64,000 bases of DNA from Caballeronia sp. SBC1 (lineage in GTDB: Bacteria > Pseudomonadota > Gammaproteobacteria > Burkholderiales > Burkholderiaceae). Positions 1-9,028 of this stretch are shown one piece after another (position 1 is the stretch's first letter; the number at the start of each line of letters is the position of its first letter). The notes under the pieces were generated by a model. The model was not told the origin of the DNA. It did not search any database and saw nothing but the letters and a program-made list of their open reading frames with translations. Location of the stretch: NCBI RefSeq assembly GCF_011493005.1, contig NZ_CP049156.1, positions 2,790,001 to 2,854,000 on the forward strand, in the 5' to 3' direction. The translations under genes were made by a program, and so were the position numbers.

Positions 1-211
1 AGGTTCAGAAACCGAAATGATCGGTGCAAGCGATGCGTAAGCGAGATGGATGATGTCAAATACCGCGTCGTTATCGACATAAACGCAATCAAGCAATAAG
101 CTAGACGGCTTTCGTTCCCTTTCGCCGCTTTCAGCTTGTTGACGGTTGCAGCCAGCTTTTCAAGTTGGCGCGCTTCAAAACCGAGACTTCAAGCTGAGAT
201 TTGAAGCCGGG

Positions 212-250
212 TTTCAAAGCTGAAATTCAAAGCAGAAATTCAAAGCGGAG
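212..250. repeat. Three imperfect 13-bp tandem repeats
   Basis: Three adjacent 13-base units at 212-224, 225-237 and 238-250 share the core TTCAAAGC. More degenerate versions of the same TTCAA/TTGAA words occur from about 170 to 211. They lie in non-coding sequence and may be replication-slippage products. No function can be assigned. Confidence 0.6.
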
Positions 251-287
251 CTTCAGCTCAATCAGGCTGGAGCGCGGCCGGAACGAG

Positions 288-337
288 CGGGCGATGCAGG
301 ACCGGTAACGGTTCGCTGCATCGCCCGTTGCCGTTTT
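288..337 (+). terminator. Strong hairpin, probable terminator
   Basis: A perfect 12-bp stem pairs 288-299 with 316-327. The loop (300-315) can itself form a short inner stem around ACCG/CGGT. On the plus strand a T run at 333-337 follows after five bases, so it could end a transcript entering from the left edge. The gap before the T run makes it less certain than a classic intrinsic terminator. Confidence 0.5.
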
Positions 338-380
338 TGCGCGGTTGTTGCCGTGCAGCAAAGCATCCAGATAATCCGTC

Positions 381-1805
381 ATGCCATCCAGAATGATCCG
401 CGCGAACGCGCCGCCAAGCCTTTCCCGTCATGCCGTCGATACCGCGAGGCTCGCCGCGCCGCTCGCCATCTCGCAACTGGCGCAAATGGCGATGGGCGTC
501 ACCGACACCATCCTGCTCGGCTCGCTCGGCCCCGATTCCCTCGCGGCCGGCGGCCTGGGCGCAAACCTGTTCTTCGTGGTCGTGGTGCTGCTGCAAGGCG
601 TGCTGACGTCGGTGAGCGTCTCCGTCTCGCACGCGCGTGGCGCGAACAACGATCACCTCGTGCCGAATATCTACTGGACCGGGGTGGTGCTGTCGCTGCT
701 GCTCGCGATTCCCGCATTCACGCTGCTGAGCTTCGCCGAACCGATCCTGCTCGCGTTCCACGAACCCGCCATGCTCGCCAAAAATGTCGGCGAATATTGC
801 GCGATCCTGCGCTGGGGTGCGCCGGGCAGCCTGCTCGGGATCGGCATGATGCGCGCGTTCCTGCCGGCTATCGGTGCGGCGAAGCGGCTGCTGTGGGTAT
901 CGATTGGTGGCGTGTTCGTGAACGGGTTTCTCAACTACGGCCTGATCCACGGCGCCTACGGCCTGCCCGAACTCGGTTTTCTCGGCTCGGCAGTCGCTAC
1001 CACGATCACCGTCTGGCTAACGGCGCTGGTGCTGATCGCGTTCCTGCATTTGCGTGCTCGATACAAACATTTTGTGGTGGCGTCACGGCCGCGCCTGCCG
1101 CTGATGGGCGAATTATTCGGCATCGGCTGGCCGGTTGCGATCACCTACGGCGTCGAATCCACGCTGTTTCTCGCCACCGGGATGACTGTCGGCACGCTCG
1201 GCGAAGCCCCGCTCGCAGCGCACCAGATCGCGCTGAACGTGGCGTCGGTGGCGTTCATGGTGCCGCTGGCTATCGGCCAGGCGGCAAACGTGCGCGTGGG
1301 CTACTGGATCGGCGCAGGACAGCCGCTGGCCGCTCGCCACGCCGGGTTCGTGGCAATTGCGCTAGGCGTGGCATTCATGGCGATGTCGGGCTGCGTGCTG
1401 GTGCTGGCGCCGCATGCGATCGTCGGGCTGTATCTCCATCTCCATGACCCGAAGAACGCCCAGACCGTCGCGCTGGCTGCGTCGCTGCTGGGCGTGGCGG
1501 CCGTGTTCCAGATCGTCGACGGCATGCAAACAGTCGCGTCGGGTGTGCTGCGCGGGCTCAAGGACACGCGCGTCCCCATGCTTGCGGCAGCGCTCGGTTA
1601 TTGGGGCATCGGCTTTCCGACGGGCTACATGCTGGCGTTTCACTTCAACGGCGGCACGAAAGGTTTGTGGTGGGGACTGGCTGCGGGACTTGCGAGCGTC
1701 GCGGTGCTGATGACCCTTCGCTTCGACCGCATGAGTCGCCGTCTGGTCACGCGCAGCGCGCTTGACTCAGCTAAATCCGTGCAGGCTCCCAGCCATACGG
1801 CTTGA
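381..1805 (+). CDS. MATE family efflux transporter
   Basis: Predicted inner-membrane multidrug and toxin extrusion transporter of 474 residues, close to the usual 450-480. About twelve hydrophobic segments fill the protein, and the N-terminal part (residues 20-50) has the typical MATE opening with a transmembrane helix ending in a GVTD motif. Such proteins exchange cationic drugs or metabolites for Na+ or H+; the substrate cannot be read from sequence. No good Shine-Dalgarno precedes the ATG at 381, and an ATG at 393 is an alternative start. The gene stands alone between a hairpin upstream and a terminator about 130 bases downstream. Confidence 0.9.
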   Translation: MPSRMIRANAPPSLSRHAVDTARLAAPLAISQLAQMAMGVTDTILLGSLGPDSLAAGGLGANLFFVVVVLLQGVLTSVSVSVSHARGANNDHLVPNIYWTGVVLSLLLAIPAFTLLSFAEPILLAFHEPAMLAKNVGEYCAILRWGAPGSLLGIGMMRAFLPAIGAAKRLLWVSIGGVFVNGFLNYGLIHGAYGLPELGFLGSAVATTITVWLTALVLIAFLHLRARYKHFVVASRPRLPLMGELFGIGWPVAITYGVESTLFLATGMTVGTLGEAPLAAHQIALNVASVAFMVPLAIGQAANVRVGYWIGAGQPLAARHAGFVAIALGVAFMAMSGCVLVLAPHAIVGLYLHLHDPKNAQTVALAASLLGVAAVFQIVDGMQTVASGVLRGLKDTRVPMLAAALGYWGIGFPTGYMLAFHFNGGTKGLWWGLAAGLASVAVLMTLRFDRMSRRLVTRSALDSAKSVQAPSHTA

Positions 1806-2172
1806 AGTAGTGGCTACGAATCTTCGGATTGGAGCGGGCATAAGTTAAGCAGACATTGTTGGTTGGATTTGGAGCGGCGCGAAGATACGATCAAGCCGTC
1901 TCCTTGAGATTCATCCAGTAACAGGGGTATTAAGCCCGCTTCGTCGAAGCGGGCTTTTTTTCGTCCGCGCGTGGTAATAACACGGTTCTTCAAGCTCGCC
2001 CCCTCCGCTTTTTCGCAAATCGACGCATTCGCCGTGTCCGTAGACGATTTCCAATAAAATGACCGCGCATGATCCTTGGGCAGACTCGCGCGAGATCCGG
2101 CGCTGCACGCGGCCACTGCGTGCACAACAACCGCAAGCAGTTCATAAAAATCGCTCGGGCAAAACAAGAGGA
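1806..2172. other. Intergenic region between MATE and PLD genes
   Basis: This 367-base gap holds an intrinsic terminator at 1932-1961 and then the leader of the phospholipase D-like gene. The stretch 1806-1930 has no convincing coding frame. A short untranslated RNA ending at the terminator is possible, but no promoter or conserved RNA fold was recognised. Confidence 0.4.
1932..1961 (+). terminator. Rho-independent terminator
   Basis: A GC-rich stem of AAGCCCGCT against AGCGGGCTT is followed by a run of T. It lies about 130 bases after the MATE stop codon and probably ends that transcript or a short RNA between the two genes. Confidence 0.85.
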
Positions 2173-3936
2173 ATGGACGTGTCGGAACGCAGCAGGCAGT
2201 TCTCTGAGTCATCTATGTCCCAAGCCGGACAAGGCCAGCACACCGGCAGGCGCACGGGGCGCCCCCAAGCCGGACAGGTTTCATCCCAGCCTATCACCCA
2301 GGAACGGCCCGTTCCCACACCACGGCTGTCGCGCGGCCTGGCATTCGCCGCCGCCGTGCTCACGGCGCTGACGCTCGCCGCCTGCGCCACGCGGCCGCCT
2401 GCAACCGCGTTCGATCGCCCCGCCACCCACGCGCTCTCTGCCACCGCCGACACCCCCTTGCGCACTGCGCTCCTGCCAAAGGAAGCTGCGCACCCGGGCG
2501 AGTCCGGCGTGCGCCTGCTTCCCACCGGCACCGAGGCGCTGCAGGCCCGCATTGCGCTTGCCCGCGCGGCGACCAAGACGCTCGACATGCAGTACTACAT
2601 TGCGAACGAGGACAACACGGGCAAGTTGCTGCTCGGCGCCGCGCTTTACGCGGCGGATCGCGGAGTCAAGGTGCGCATGCTCGTCGATGACCTGAATTTC
2701 AAGGACATCGACCAGATCATGGCCGCGCTGAATTCGCATGACAACATCGATATCCGCGTGTTCAATCCCTTCGGCAGCGCGACCCGAAGTTTCGGCGAAC
2801 GCACGCGTAACCTGCTCACGAAGGTCGATCATTTCACGCGCCGCATGCACAACAAGGCGATGATCGCGGACAACCAGATCGCGATCGTGGGCGGCCGTAA
2901 TCTCGGCGACGAATACTTCAGCGCGAGCGCAACGCTGCAGTTTCGTGATCTCGATGTGTTTGCGGCCGGGCCAGTGACGCACAAGATATCGGCGAGTTTT
3001 GACGAGTACTGGAACAGCTCGATTGCGTATCCGCTGCGCGCGCTGAACAAGCAAAAATTCGATCCCGCCGATCTCGACAAAACCCGCGAAGACCTGCGCC
3101 AGCACTGGAAAGAACAGGCCGATCCGCTGAACGCCAAGCCACTGAACGCCACGCCGCTCGCCCGGCAAATAGCACAGGATGGGCTGGGCCTGACCTGGGC
3201 GCGCACGGAATTCGAAGCCGATTCTCCGGTGAAGATCGAACATCCCGATAAAGACTACAAAAGCCCGCCCATGCAGCGCCTGATCGAACTCGCGAACCAG
3301 GCGCGTAGCGAGGTCCTCATCATTTCGCCGTATTTCGTGCCGCACGACGAGGGTGTAAAGGCGCTTGCCGCCATCACCGCGCGCGGCGTGAAGGTGAAAG
3401 TGCTGACCAATTCGATGGCGGCCACCGACGCCGTCGCGGTGCAGGCGGGTTACGCGCCGTATCGCGTGCCGATGCTCAGGGCCGGCGTAGAGTTATACGA
3501 GTTCAAGCCGGTACAGGCCCAGGGCGACAGCCGGCCGCGCACCGGGCTGTTCGGCTCGCAATCGCGGGCAAGCCTGCATGCCAAGGCTTATACGATCGAT
3601 CGCAGTATCCTTGTGATTGGATCGATGAATCTGGACCCGCGCTCGGCGTCGCTCAACACGGAACTCGCGCTGGTGATCTACAACCAGCAAATTGCGAGCG
3701 AGGCAGCACGATTGTTCGATGCCGGCACGGCGCAGGCGAGAGCGTATCGTGTGGAACTCGCTTCGCCGGCTGTGCTGGCGGGCCTGAAGAACATCGGCGC
3801 GCCCATGTCCCCGCTCATCTGGACCACTGAGGACGACGGCCTGGTGCGCACTTACAATTTCGACCCGCAAGCGGGCCTTTATCGCAACGTGTTGACGGGT
3901 CTGTTCATGCTGCTGCCCGTCGACTCGCAGCTTTGA
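2173..3936 (+). CDS. Phospholipase D / cardiolipin synthase-like lipoprotein
   Basis: Member of the phospholipase D superfamily, 587 residues, with two HKD motifs (HNKAMIADN at residues 226-234 and HAKAYTIDR at 469-477), each followed by GS/GG-x-N-L. It resembles ClsC-type cardiolipin synthases and Nuc-like lipid-processing enzymes; substrate is undetermined. The ATG at 2173 was chosen because AAGAGG lies just upstream; the frame also reads open to 2059. A hydrophobic stretch at residues 55-70 ends in the lipobox LAAC with Cys71, so lipidation in the envelope is likely. The 50-plus polar residues before this stretch are unusually long for a signal peptide. It appears monocistronic. Confidence 0.85.
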   Translation: MDVSERSRQFSESSMSQAGQGQHTGRRTGRPQAGQVSSQPITQERPVPTPRLSRGLAFAAAVLTALTLAACATRPPATAFDRPATHALSATADTPLRTALLPKEAAHPGESGVRLLPTGTEALQARIALARAATKTLDMQYYIANEDNTGKLLLGAALYAADRGVKVRMLVDDLNFKDIDQIMAALNSHDNIDIRVFNPFGSATRSFGERTRNLLTKVDHFTRRMHNKAMIADNQIAIVGGRNLGDEYFSASATLQFRDLDVFAAGPVTHKISASFDEYWNSSIAYPLRALNKQKFDPADLDKTREDLRQHWKEQADPLNAKPLNATPLARQIAQDGLGLTWARTEFEADSPVKIEHPDKDYKSPPMQRLIELANQARSEVLIISPYFVPHDEGVKALAAITARGVKVKVLTNSMAATDAVAVQAGYAPYRVPMLRAGVELYEFKPVQAQGDSRPRTGLFGSQSRASLHAKAYTIDRSILVIGSMNLDPRSASLNTELALVIYNQQIASEAARLFDAGTAQARAYRVELASPAVLAGLKNIGAPMSPLIWTTEDDGLVRTYNFDPQAGLYRNVLTGLFMLLPVDSQL

Positions 3937-4049
3937 ACTTTTAGATTCTGAAATGTGCAGGCTAACCGGATTCAGAAACGCGATGGCGCGGTCCATATTC
4001 AGCCCCGATTCCAACCCGAACCTGAAGCAAGCCGAAGGAGCATGAAGCC

Positions 4050-5444
4050 ATGACGGACGACGTAAGACTCGAGAAGGACACTTTCGGCGAAATCGCCGTG
4101 CCTAACGCAAAACTCTGGGGCGCACAAACGCAGCGTTCCTTGCAGAACTTCAAGATTTCGAGCGAGAAACAATCGCCTGAACTGATCGATGCGCTCGCGA
4201 TCGTGAAGCGCGCATCGGCGGAAGTGAATGCTGAACTAAAGGTGCTCGCCGCCGATAAAGCGCAGGCGATCATCGCGGCCGCCGACGAGATCCTGGCCGG
4301 TAAACACGCCGACGAATTCCCGCTCGCCGTGTGGCAAACGGGGTCTGGCACGCAGACCAACATGAACCTCAACGAGGTGATTGCGAACCGGGCGAGCGAA
4401 TTGATGGGCGGCGAGCGCGGCGAACAGCGCAAGGTGCATCCGAACGACGACGTGAATCGCGGGCAATCATCGAACGACGTGTTCCCGACTGCGATGCACA
4501 TTGCCGCCGCGGTCGCGATCACGAAACATCTCGTGCCTGCGCTCAAGACCTTGCGCGAGACGCTCGACAAGAAATCGAAGGCGTTCGAGCGAATCGTGAA
4601 AATTGGCCGTACGCACTTGCAGGACGCCACGCCGCTTACGCTCGGACAAGAGTTCTCGGGTTATGTCGCGCAGCTTGACCAGGGCATCCGGCACGTTGAA
4701 TCGACCTTGCCGCATCTGTATCAACTGGCGTTGGGCGGCACGGCGGTTGGCACCGGTTTGAACGCGCATCCCGAGTTTGCAGTGAAGGTAGCCGGCGTGA
4801 TCGGCAAGCTAACCGGCTTGCCGTTCGAAACCGCGCCGAACAAATTCGAAGTCATGGCTGCCGCCGACGCGCTCGTGTTCGCGCACGGCGCGCTGAAGAC
4901 CATCGCGGCGAGCTTGATGAAGATCACCAACGACATCCGCTGGCTCTCGAGCGGACCGCGTTGCGGGCTTGGAGAATTGTCGATTCCGGAAAACGAACCG
5001 GGTAGCTCGATCATGCCGGGCAAGGTCAACCCGACCCAATCCGAAGCCGTCACCATGCTCTGCTGCCAGGTGTTTGGGAATGACGTGGCGGTGAATATTG
5101 GTGGGGCGAGCGGTAATTTCGAGCTCAACGTGTTCCGCCCGATGATCGCGCACAACGTGCTGCAATCGGTTCGTCTGCTGGCCGACGGCGCGCAGAGTTT
5201 CAACGATAACTGCGCGGTGGGGATCGAGGCGAACGAATCACGTATCGATAGTTTGCTGAACGAATCGCTGATGCTCGTGACGGCGCTGAATCCGCATATT
5301 GGCTACGACAAGGCCGCAAAGATTGCGAAGAAGGCGCACAAGGAAGGCACGACGCTGAAGGCGTCCGCGCTGGCGCTTGGGTTTGTGACCGAGGCGGAAT
5401 TCGACGAGTGGGTGAAACCGGAAGACATGGTCGGCAAGAAGTAA
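4050..5444 (+). CDS. fumC: Fumarate hydratase class II
   Basis: Oxygen-stable, iron-independent fumarase that interconverts fumarate and L-malate in the TCA cycle; a cytosolic homotetramer. The 464 residues match the family length. The fumarase/aspartase signature [11 protein letters not shown] sits at residues 318-328, and the substrate-binding segments GSGTQTNMN and [11 protein letters not shown] are present. The start ATG at 4050 has GAAGGAG upstream. A hairpin downstream (5462-5492) may end both this transcript and the convergent methyltransferase transcript. It has no operon partner here. Confidence 0.97.
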   Translation: MTDDVRLEKDTFGEIAVPNAKLWGAQTQRSLQNFKISSEKQSPELIDALAIVKRASAEVNAELKVLAADKAQAIIAAADEILAGKHADEFPLAVWQTGSGTQTNMNLNEVIANRASELMGGERGEQRKVHPNDDVNRGQSSNDVFPTAMHIAAAVAITKHLVPALKTLRETLDKKSKAFERIVKIGRTHLQDATPLTLGQEFSGYVAQLDQGIRHVESTLPHLYQLALGGTAVGTGLNAHPEFAVKVAGVIGKLTGLPFETAPNKFEVMAAADALVFAHGALKTIAASLMKITNDIRWLSSGPRCGLGELSIPENEPGSSIMPGKVNPTQSEAVTMLCCQVFGNDVAVNIGGASGNFELNVFRPMIAHNVLQSVRLLADGAQSFNDNCAVGIEANESRIDSLLNESLMLVTALNPHIGYDKAAKIAKKAHKEGTTLKASALALGFVTEAEFDEWVKPEDMVGKK

Positions 5445-5461
5445 CATCAGAATAGGGAGCA

Positions 5462-5492
5462 GCGGTTGATGAATCCGCGCTTTATCAACCGC
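5462..5492. terminator. Hairpin between convergent fumC and methyltransferase genes
   Basis: GCGGTTGAT at 5462-5470 pairs with ATCAACCGC at 5484-5492, with outer GGAG/CTCC complementarity. It sits in the 55-base gap between two convergent stop codons, where a bidirectional terminator is expected. There is no clear T run on either side. Confidence 0.5.
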
Positions 5493-5499
5493 CTCCCCC

Positions 5500-7050
5500 T
5501 TATCGTGCCGGTTTTTGCGCACGCCAGAAACCAAGATGTTCCGAATGCGCAATGAGCTTCTTGCCCGAGTCGGCAAGAATATGGCCCAGACGCATCTCAA
5601 TATCTTCAGGCGACACCTCCGCGCCGGCAATCCGCAGACGCAGACCTGTTGCGACCAACGAGCGTTTGATGCGTGCAATCAGCTCGTCCGTATCCTTGCT
5701 GAGTGCCTTGGTTCGGTCGGTCTTCTCGTGGAGCGACGCCAGCAGCAACTGGTCCAACGTGCCGACAGCCGCGCCACCGCCCATGCGCGGAGACGCAAGC
5801 GCGTTCCAGACCTCACCCCGTTCGGCCCGCGAGAGCAGCACCGCGTTTAACCGGTCCGCCGTCTCGCACGGCTGCTCGGCGCCGTAGCGGATCGACGTTT
5901 CGCCGGTTGCGATCGACAAACGCAGGATCTTGAGAATGTCATCGAGCATCAGACCGGTGAATTCAGGGGAATCGAAAATCTGGGCCAACGTCATTTCCGA
6001 GCGGCGCAAAAGAGCGTAAAGCGTGTGATGGAACTCGGGACCGCGCGTCACCGTAGCATGTTCCGATGCGACTACCCGTTCGTATGCGACAGACGCGTTA
6101 CCCCACACATGGATATGTTCAGCTTGCTCGCGCAGACGGGCATCGTTGAGCGGCATGTTTCCGCGCACAAAAATATCTCTACGGAACAGGCGGTTGCTGC
6201 AGTAATCGTGCACTTCCTCGGCGTCGATTGGATCGGCAATGGTATTCACCATCTCTCGCTGCTCATCGGTCAACCACTCGACCGGCAACATGTGCGAGAA
6301 GCTGGCGCTGCCCGCGAAAGTCAGTTTCGCCTCAGACATTTCACGCGCGATATCGGCGAAGTAAAACGGCGTCCATGCCTCTTGCAAATACTCGTGGACG
6401 AGGTAGCGTGGATCCATGGCATCGAAATCGTGGATACGCAACAGCGAATCAGGATTACGCTGAAAATGCAACGCGTCGATACCCGCTAGCGTCCTGGCAA
6501 GCGCCGACGCCTTCGTCCACGTCCCGCCCTCTCGTTTGGCCCCCAACGTCAGCAAGCGTTGAAGCGGCATTACTTGAGCGCAACCGGTCATCGCGTTGTA
6601 GCCTGCCTGAACGACCCCCCCTGGTTTCAGATAGCGCCTCAGGAATTGCACGATCTGCGCGCGGGTTTCGTCTGATATCCAGGAAAGGATACCGTGCATC
6701 GTGATGTAGTCGAATTGGGGCAGCTCGACCTTTCCCTGAGCAAGTTCGCCGAAGTCGTTTTCCAGCAAGGTGAGATTCGGCAGACGGGCTTCATCTCGTA
6801 CCGACACGGCCGCCAGCACGTGCAACGGGTTGAAGTCGCAGGCGTAGAAATCGCCGTTGGGATGTGTTGCCGCCAGGATCAACGCGGTCAGGCCTTGGCC
6901 GAATCCCAGTTCACAGTACGTAAATTTATCGATGGAGGGCGGTGATACACGCTGCATTACAAGGCAGGCGTTCAAGAAAGTCGGACTTTGTTCGTGGTGG
7001 TAACTATTGGTATAGGCGACAGAAGTGTTGTAGCCCGCAGTCCAGTTCAC
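5500..7050 (-). CDS. SAM-dependent methyltransferase with methyltransferase regulatory domain
   Basis: Protein of 516 residues. The N-terminal part has class I methyltransferase features: motif I as CELGFGQGL at residues 46-54, an acidic loop YACDFNP near 69-75, and a motif IV-like segment around residue 110. The remaining two-thirds resembles the predicted methyltransferase regulatory domain family (PF10119). The start is a GTG at 7050 preceded by GAGGA at a good distance. The methylated substrate is unknown and no glycan or secretion genes lie beside it to hint at one. Base composition looks somewhat lower in GC than its neighbours, consistent with acquisition, though this was judged by eye. 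Confidence 0.8.
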   Translation of the reverse strand: MNWTAGYNTSVAYTNSYHHEQSPTFLNACLVMQRVSPPSIDKFTYCELGFGQGLTALILAATHPNGDFYACDFNPLHVLAAVSVRDEARLPNLTLLENDFGELAQGKVELPQFDYITMHGILSWISDETRAQIVQFLRRYLKPGGVVQAGYNAMTGCAQVMPLQRLLTLGAKREGGTWTKASALARTLAGIDALHFQRNPDSLLRIHDFDAMDPRYLVHEYLQEAWTPFYFADIAREMSEAKLTFAGSASFSHMLPVEWLTDEQREMVNTIADPIDAEEVHDYCSNRLFRRDIFVRGNMPLNDARLREQAEHIHVWGNASVAYERVVASEHATVTRGPEFHHTLYALLRRSEMTLAQIFDSPEFTGLMLDDILKILRLSIATGETSIRYGAEQPCETADRLNAVLLSRAERGEVWNALASPRMGGGAAVGTLDQLLLASLHEKTDRTKALSKDTDELIARIKRSLVATGLRLRIAGAEVSPEDIEMRLGHILADSGKKLIAHSEHLGFWRAQKPAR

Positions 7051-7221
7051 GGTGTTTCCTCATTTCATGGGTTGTAGTTGCGCGCGGGCTCAGTGGGCTT
7101 TTACGCGTGCGCGAACTATGCCGATAGCTCAGCAATACATGAATGAGAAACGTCTGATTTGTTTGCTCTATTTTCTGCAAATATCGAAGGGGAGCGGCCG
7201 CTTGTGCCAATTATGGGCGCC

Positions 7222-7246
7222 GCGCTGGCGGTTTTGCGGCCAGCGC
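7222..7246 (-). terminator. Hairpin downstream of thioesterase gene
   Basis: An 8-bp stem of GCGCTGGC against GCCAGCGC lies 13 bases beyond the thioesterase stop codon on the minus strand. The T tract is poor, so termination activity is a guess from position. Confidence 0.45.
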
Positions 7247-7258
7247 CCCTTATCCCTT

Positions 7259-7801
7259 TTAAACCTTCCCCGCCGCGACTTCTTCCGGCTTCAATTCCAC
7301 GATGGCGTCCAACGCGTCCTTGACGTCCATCGCATATTTCGCCAGCCGCTTTTGCTCGTCCGTCACGGGCACGAACGAAGGCACCGGCACAGGCTTGCCC
7401 TGTTCATCGACGGCGACGAACACCATCAGGCAATCGGTGGTCTGTTGCAGCACGCCGCTCTTCGGATCGCCTGCGTGCACCGAGATATGCAAATGCATGC
7501 TCGTGCGCCCCGTTGCCACCACGCGCGCGCGTAATTCGACCAGGTTGCCCACCAGGATCGGCCTGCGAAAACGGATATTGCCCACGCTGACTGTCACGCA
7601 ATAGCGCCCGGACCAGACCGCGGCGCACGCGTAGGCCGTCTCGTCCATCCACTTCATCAGCGCACCGCCGTGAACCTTCCCGCCGAAATTGACGGACGTC
7701 GGTTCGGCGAGAAAACGAAACGTGGTCTCCGACCGATCGGTGATCGGGGCGTCAGTGGATTGAGGGATGGGCGCCGCAGGTTTCATGTCGATGTAAGACA
7801 A
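7259..7801 (-). CDS. Acyl-CoA thioesterase (YciA/BACH-type hotdog fold)
   Basis: Hotdog-fold thioesterase of 180 residues that hydrolyses acyl-CoA to free fatty acid and CoA in the cytosol. The core contains N-FGGKVHGGALMKWMDE at about residues 38-54, the hallmark of the YciA/cytosolic acyl-CoA hydrolase group with its catalytic Asp, and VSVGNIRF further on. Chain-length preference is not readable. It appears as a single gene with a probable terminator just downstream. Confidence 0.88.
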   Translation of the reverse strand: MSYIDMKPAAPIPQSTDAPITDRSETTFRFLAEPTSVNFGGKVHGGALMKWMDETAYACAAVWSGRYCVTVSVGNIRFRRPILVGNLVELRARVVATGRTSMHLHISVHAGDPKSGVLQQTTDCLMVFVAVDEQGKPVPVPSFVPVTDEQKRLAKYAMDVKDALDAIVELKPEEVAAGKV

Positions 7802-7879
7802 GCCCGACGGGCCTGCCTGATAAGTGGAGTTACCGAATTATACGAGTCTCAAAAAAGCGCTCGCCGGCCCGCTCCAGCG

Positions 7880-7945
7880 CTTAGGCACAACTTAGGCACA
7901 ACTTAGGCACAACTTAGGCACAACTTAGGCACGGCTTAGGCGCTC
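7880..7945. repeat. Six-copy 11-bp tandem repeat
   Basis: Consecutive 11-base units of CTTAGGCACAA begin at 7880, 7891, 7902 and 7913 and are identical; the fifth (7924) ends in GG and the sixth (7935) is degenerate. The last unit reaches the stop codon of the small lipoprotein gene on the minus strand. The period is close to one DNA helical turn. Confidence 0.9.
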
Positions 7946-8087
7946 ATTTGCGCACGGAAATGCCCTCGTCGATCACCCCGTACATGGTGATGCCGCTCGA
8001 CCCGCTTGCTGACGGCGACCCGCCCGAAGGTCCCGCACAACCGGCACACGCCGCCACAAGCAGCGTTGCCATCAAAATTTTTACCAT
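7944..8087 (-). CDS. Small lipoprotein (47 residues) with porin-like C-terminus
   Basis: A short gene with ATG at 8085-8087, a good Shine-Dalgarno GGAG seven bases upstream, and TGA at 7944-7946. The product begins with MVKILMATLLVAACAGCAG, a lipoprotein signal with lipobox VAAC and predicted lipidated Cys14, followed by a Ser/Gly-rich linker and the tail ITMYGVIDEGISVRK. That tail resembles the first beta-strand of Burkholderia general porins, which commonly start with a V-T-L-Y-G-V-I-D segment. Function is unknown. Its stop codon touches the 11-bp repeat array. Support is the ribosome site plus lipobox; homology could not be tested. Confidence 0.7.
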   Translation of the reverse strand: MVKILMATLLVAACAGCAGPSGGSPSASGSSGITMYGVIDEGISVRK

Positions 8088-8248
8088 GGAAGTCTCCTGC
8101 ACGGCCTTCACTCGACGCGAAACATCATTCTAGCGCGGGGCTTACGCGGCGCTCATGATGATGTCCAGCCCTGAATCAATACTTCAGGTTTCGATGAAAC
8201 ATCGCGTGCAAGAAGCGGCTAAAGTAGAGCGTATCCAAGGAGGCTGCG

Positions 8249-9028
8249 ATGACGCTCGATCACGACGATGCACGCCCATTTCCCGGTTTATCACGCATAG
8301 GTGCCCTGCTCGCGGACCCCGGCCGCGCCGCCATGCTGTGGTCGCTGATGGACGGCACCGCCCGGCCCGCCGGTGAACTCACCATGATCGCCGGTATCTC
8401 GCCATCCGCCGCCAGCGGGCATTTCGCCCGGCTCGTCGAGAGTGGCCTGCTGGCGCTCGAAGTGAGCGGGCGGCATCGGTATTACCGCATTGCAACACCC
8501 GATATCGCCATGGCGATTGAAGCGCTGGCTAATCTGGCGCAAGCCAGCGCGCCGCTGCGGGAAGCGGCGCAGGCGCATCGGCCTGCGCCACGGCCGGCGT
8601 CTGCCGTACCGCTCGACATGCGCTATGCGCGGACTTGTTACGATCATCTCGCGGGCGAACTGGCTGTGCGGCTGTTCGACCGGATGCTGACATCGAAATG
8701 GCTGGAAGTCGCGCAGAGCGCTCAAGGCGGCGCGCAGGCCGGCTCGAAGCAGCCCGGCCCCACCGCGCTCGATGCAACGCCGCAAGGAATCGATGAATTT
8801 TCGCGGCTCGGCATTGATCTCACGGCGCAGAAAGCACGGCGCAGGCGGTTCGCCTGCACGTGCATCGACTGGAGCGAACGCCGGCCGCATCTGGGCGGCG
8901 CGCTGGGCGCGGCGTTTCTCGACGCCTGCACCGAACACGGCTGGGTTGAAACAACAGCCAAGCGACGGGTCCTGCGAGTCACCCCCGCGGGCGAGCGGCA
9001 TTTCGCCGCCGTCCTTACTGGCGTCTAG
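8249..9028 (+). CDS. ArsR family winged-helix transcriptional regulator
   Basis: Predicted DNA-binding regulator of 259 residues, long for ArsR. Residues 10-90 form a winged helix with a recognition helix in the ISPSAASGHFARLVESGLL segment, then the wing GRHRYYR. The remaining 170 residues form a second domain ending in RVTPAGERHF, also seen in longer ArsR-like proteins of proteobacteria. No Cys cluster for metal binding is evident, so the inducer is unknown. AAGGAGG just before the ATG supports the start. No obvious target gene is adjacent other than the sulfatase downstream. Confidence 0.82.
   Translation: MTLDHDDARPFPGLSRIGALLADPGRAAMLWSLMDGTARPAGELTMIAGISPSAASGHFARLVESGLLALEVSGRHRYYRIATPDIAMAIEALANLAQASAPLREAAQAHRPAPRPASAVPLDMRYARTCYDHLAGELAVRLFDRMLTSKWLEVAQSAQGGAQAGSKQPGPTALDATPQGIDEFSRLGIDLTAQKARRRRFACTCIDWSERRPHLGGALGAAFLDACTEHGWVETTAKRRVLRVTPAGERHFAAVLTGV

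Larger units (their letters stand above)
1..380. other. Left-edge intergenic region, possible 3' end of an unseen gene
   Basis: No complete gene is visible before the MATE gene. One frame is open from base 1 to a TAA at 97-99 and another from base 2 to a TAA at 38-40, so the 3' end of a gene cut by the window edge could be present, but neither fragment is long enough to recognise. The rest holds short imperfect repeats and a strong hairpin, listed separately. Confidence 0.3.

Noticed and set aside
1..99. Open frame from the left edge to a TAA at 97-99
   Set aside because: Only 32 codons are visible and a second frame is also open at the edge; nothing identifies a real gene end.
196..260. Short repeats near the left edge considered as a CRISPR array
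   Set aside because: The units are 13 bases with no spacers, so they are simple tandem repeats.
1806..1931. Possible tRNA or small RNA before the terminator at 1932-1961
   Set aside because: No cloverleaf, T-loop consensus or known small-RNA motif could be found.
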